Source of the DNA: Saprospiraceae bacterium
GTDB lineage: Bacteria; Bacteroidota; Bacteroidia; Chitinophagales; Saprospiraceae
Length of the DNA: 64,000 bases
Assembly: GCA_016715105.1 (NCBI GenBank)
Contig: JADKBO010000023.1
Span: 1-64,000, forward strand
Reading direction: 5' to 3'
This document shows, piece after piece, positions 63,805 through 64,000 of this stretch. The translations under genes and the position numbers were made by a program. The stretch's first letter is position 1, and each line of letters opens with the position of its first letter. The notes under the pieces are model-generated. The model saw only the letters and a list, made by a program, of their open reading frames with translations. It was not told the origin of the DNA and made no database searches.

Positions 63805-64000
63805 TTAGTTGAGCGTTTGGAAGACTGTTTCATTTTCGTAACTTCTGAAATCAACCGGTGTCACTCCACTTACTCCCTGTTCTTGCATGTAAACGCCATA
63901 CAAAACATCAACAGCAGCCATCGTTGCTTTGTTGTGGGTGACAATGACAAACTGAGATTGACCAGAAAACTTCTTTATGATGCGATTGAATTTCTCGATA
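63805..64000 (-). CDS. smc: Chromosome partition protein SMC, C-terminal part
   Basis: The last 64 codons of a gene that continues beyond the right edge. The reading FSGQSQFVIVTHNKATMAAV followed by VLYGVYMQEQGVSGV is the Walker B-distal end (H-loop with THNK) of SMC ATPases, ending at 63805. SMC with ScpAB organises and segregates the chromosome. Only the C-terminal head part is inside the window. Confidence 0.9.
   Translation of the reverse strand, partial: IEKFNRIIKKFSGQSQFVIVTHNKATMAAVDVLYGVYMQEQGVSGVTPVDFRSYENETVFQTLN

Noticed and set aside
1..64000. CRISPR arrays, tRNA or rRNA genes
   Set aside because: No regularly spaced direct repeats of CRISPR type and no cloverleaf or rRNA signature was found in any gap.

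Overview
The window reads as an AT-rich chromosomal segment of a Bacteroidota bacterium, most likely from the Saprospiria/Sphingobacteria side of the phylum. The evidence is the gliding lipoprotein gldH behind grpE-dnaJ, an LptF/LptG permease, DUF4296- and DUF2279-type envelope proteins, a Bacteroidota putative porin, a LytTR regulator with a beta-propeller histidine kinase, and several TAnnTTTG-type -7 boxes. No rRNA, tRNA, CRISPR array or intact transposase was recognised.

Region 1 (about 1-8,950) is an accessory region. Small unrelated genes lie almost all on the minus strand: a GNAT acetyltransferase, a Fic N-terminal remnant, a CPBP-type membrane protease with a divergent HxlR regulator, a TonB-C-like/leucine-rich-repeat secreted protein, an MNT-type nucleotidyltransferase, a RelE/XRE toxin-antitoxin pair and several unknowns. 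Imperfect inverted-repeat sites that resemble integron attC sites lie between several of them. Three decayed 3' ends of a tyrosine recombinase gene (near 1.3, 3.4 and 8.6 kb) sit just upstream of cassette-like genes. Two of these copies belong to a direct repeat of about 460 bp that also carries a conserved row of three hairpins. I read the region as an eroded integron-like or recombinase-driven cassette array; this is inference. Many genes here are broken by one-base changes in homopolymer runs, so true decay and sequence error both remain possible.

Region 2 (9.0-34 kb) is ordinary core genome: uvrA, an LptG-like permease, tex, a SixA-type phosphatase, a SWIM zinc-finger protein, mnmD, two tandem Kazal-type lipoproteins, lepA, a GNAT enzyme, an uncharacterised helical protein coupled to an UPF1-like helicase, a DUF2279 protein, a TlpA-like thioredoxin, and grpE-dnaJ-gldH. 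Gene-poor gaps hold palindromic and tandem repeats.

Region 3 (34-64 kb) opens with a roughly 2,800-residue secreted beta-helix protein made of six related modules and split by a cluster of indels near its 5' end. It continues with a LuxR regulator, a frameshifted porin, a HipA-like kinase overlapping a DUF3037 gene, a CDF metal transporter, an M1 peptidase, a DUF418 membrane protein, a VOC protein, an endonuclease/phosphatase-fold protein, a GxxExxY protein behind a 17-bp inverted repeat, a LytTR/histidine kinase pair, a cupin, a beta-lactamase-fold serine hydrolase, a TPR-S41 peptidase lipoprotein and an ACP phosphodiesterase. The 3' end of smc lies at the right edge.
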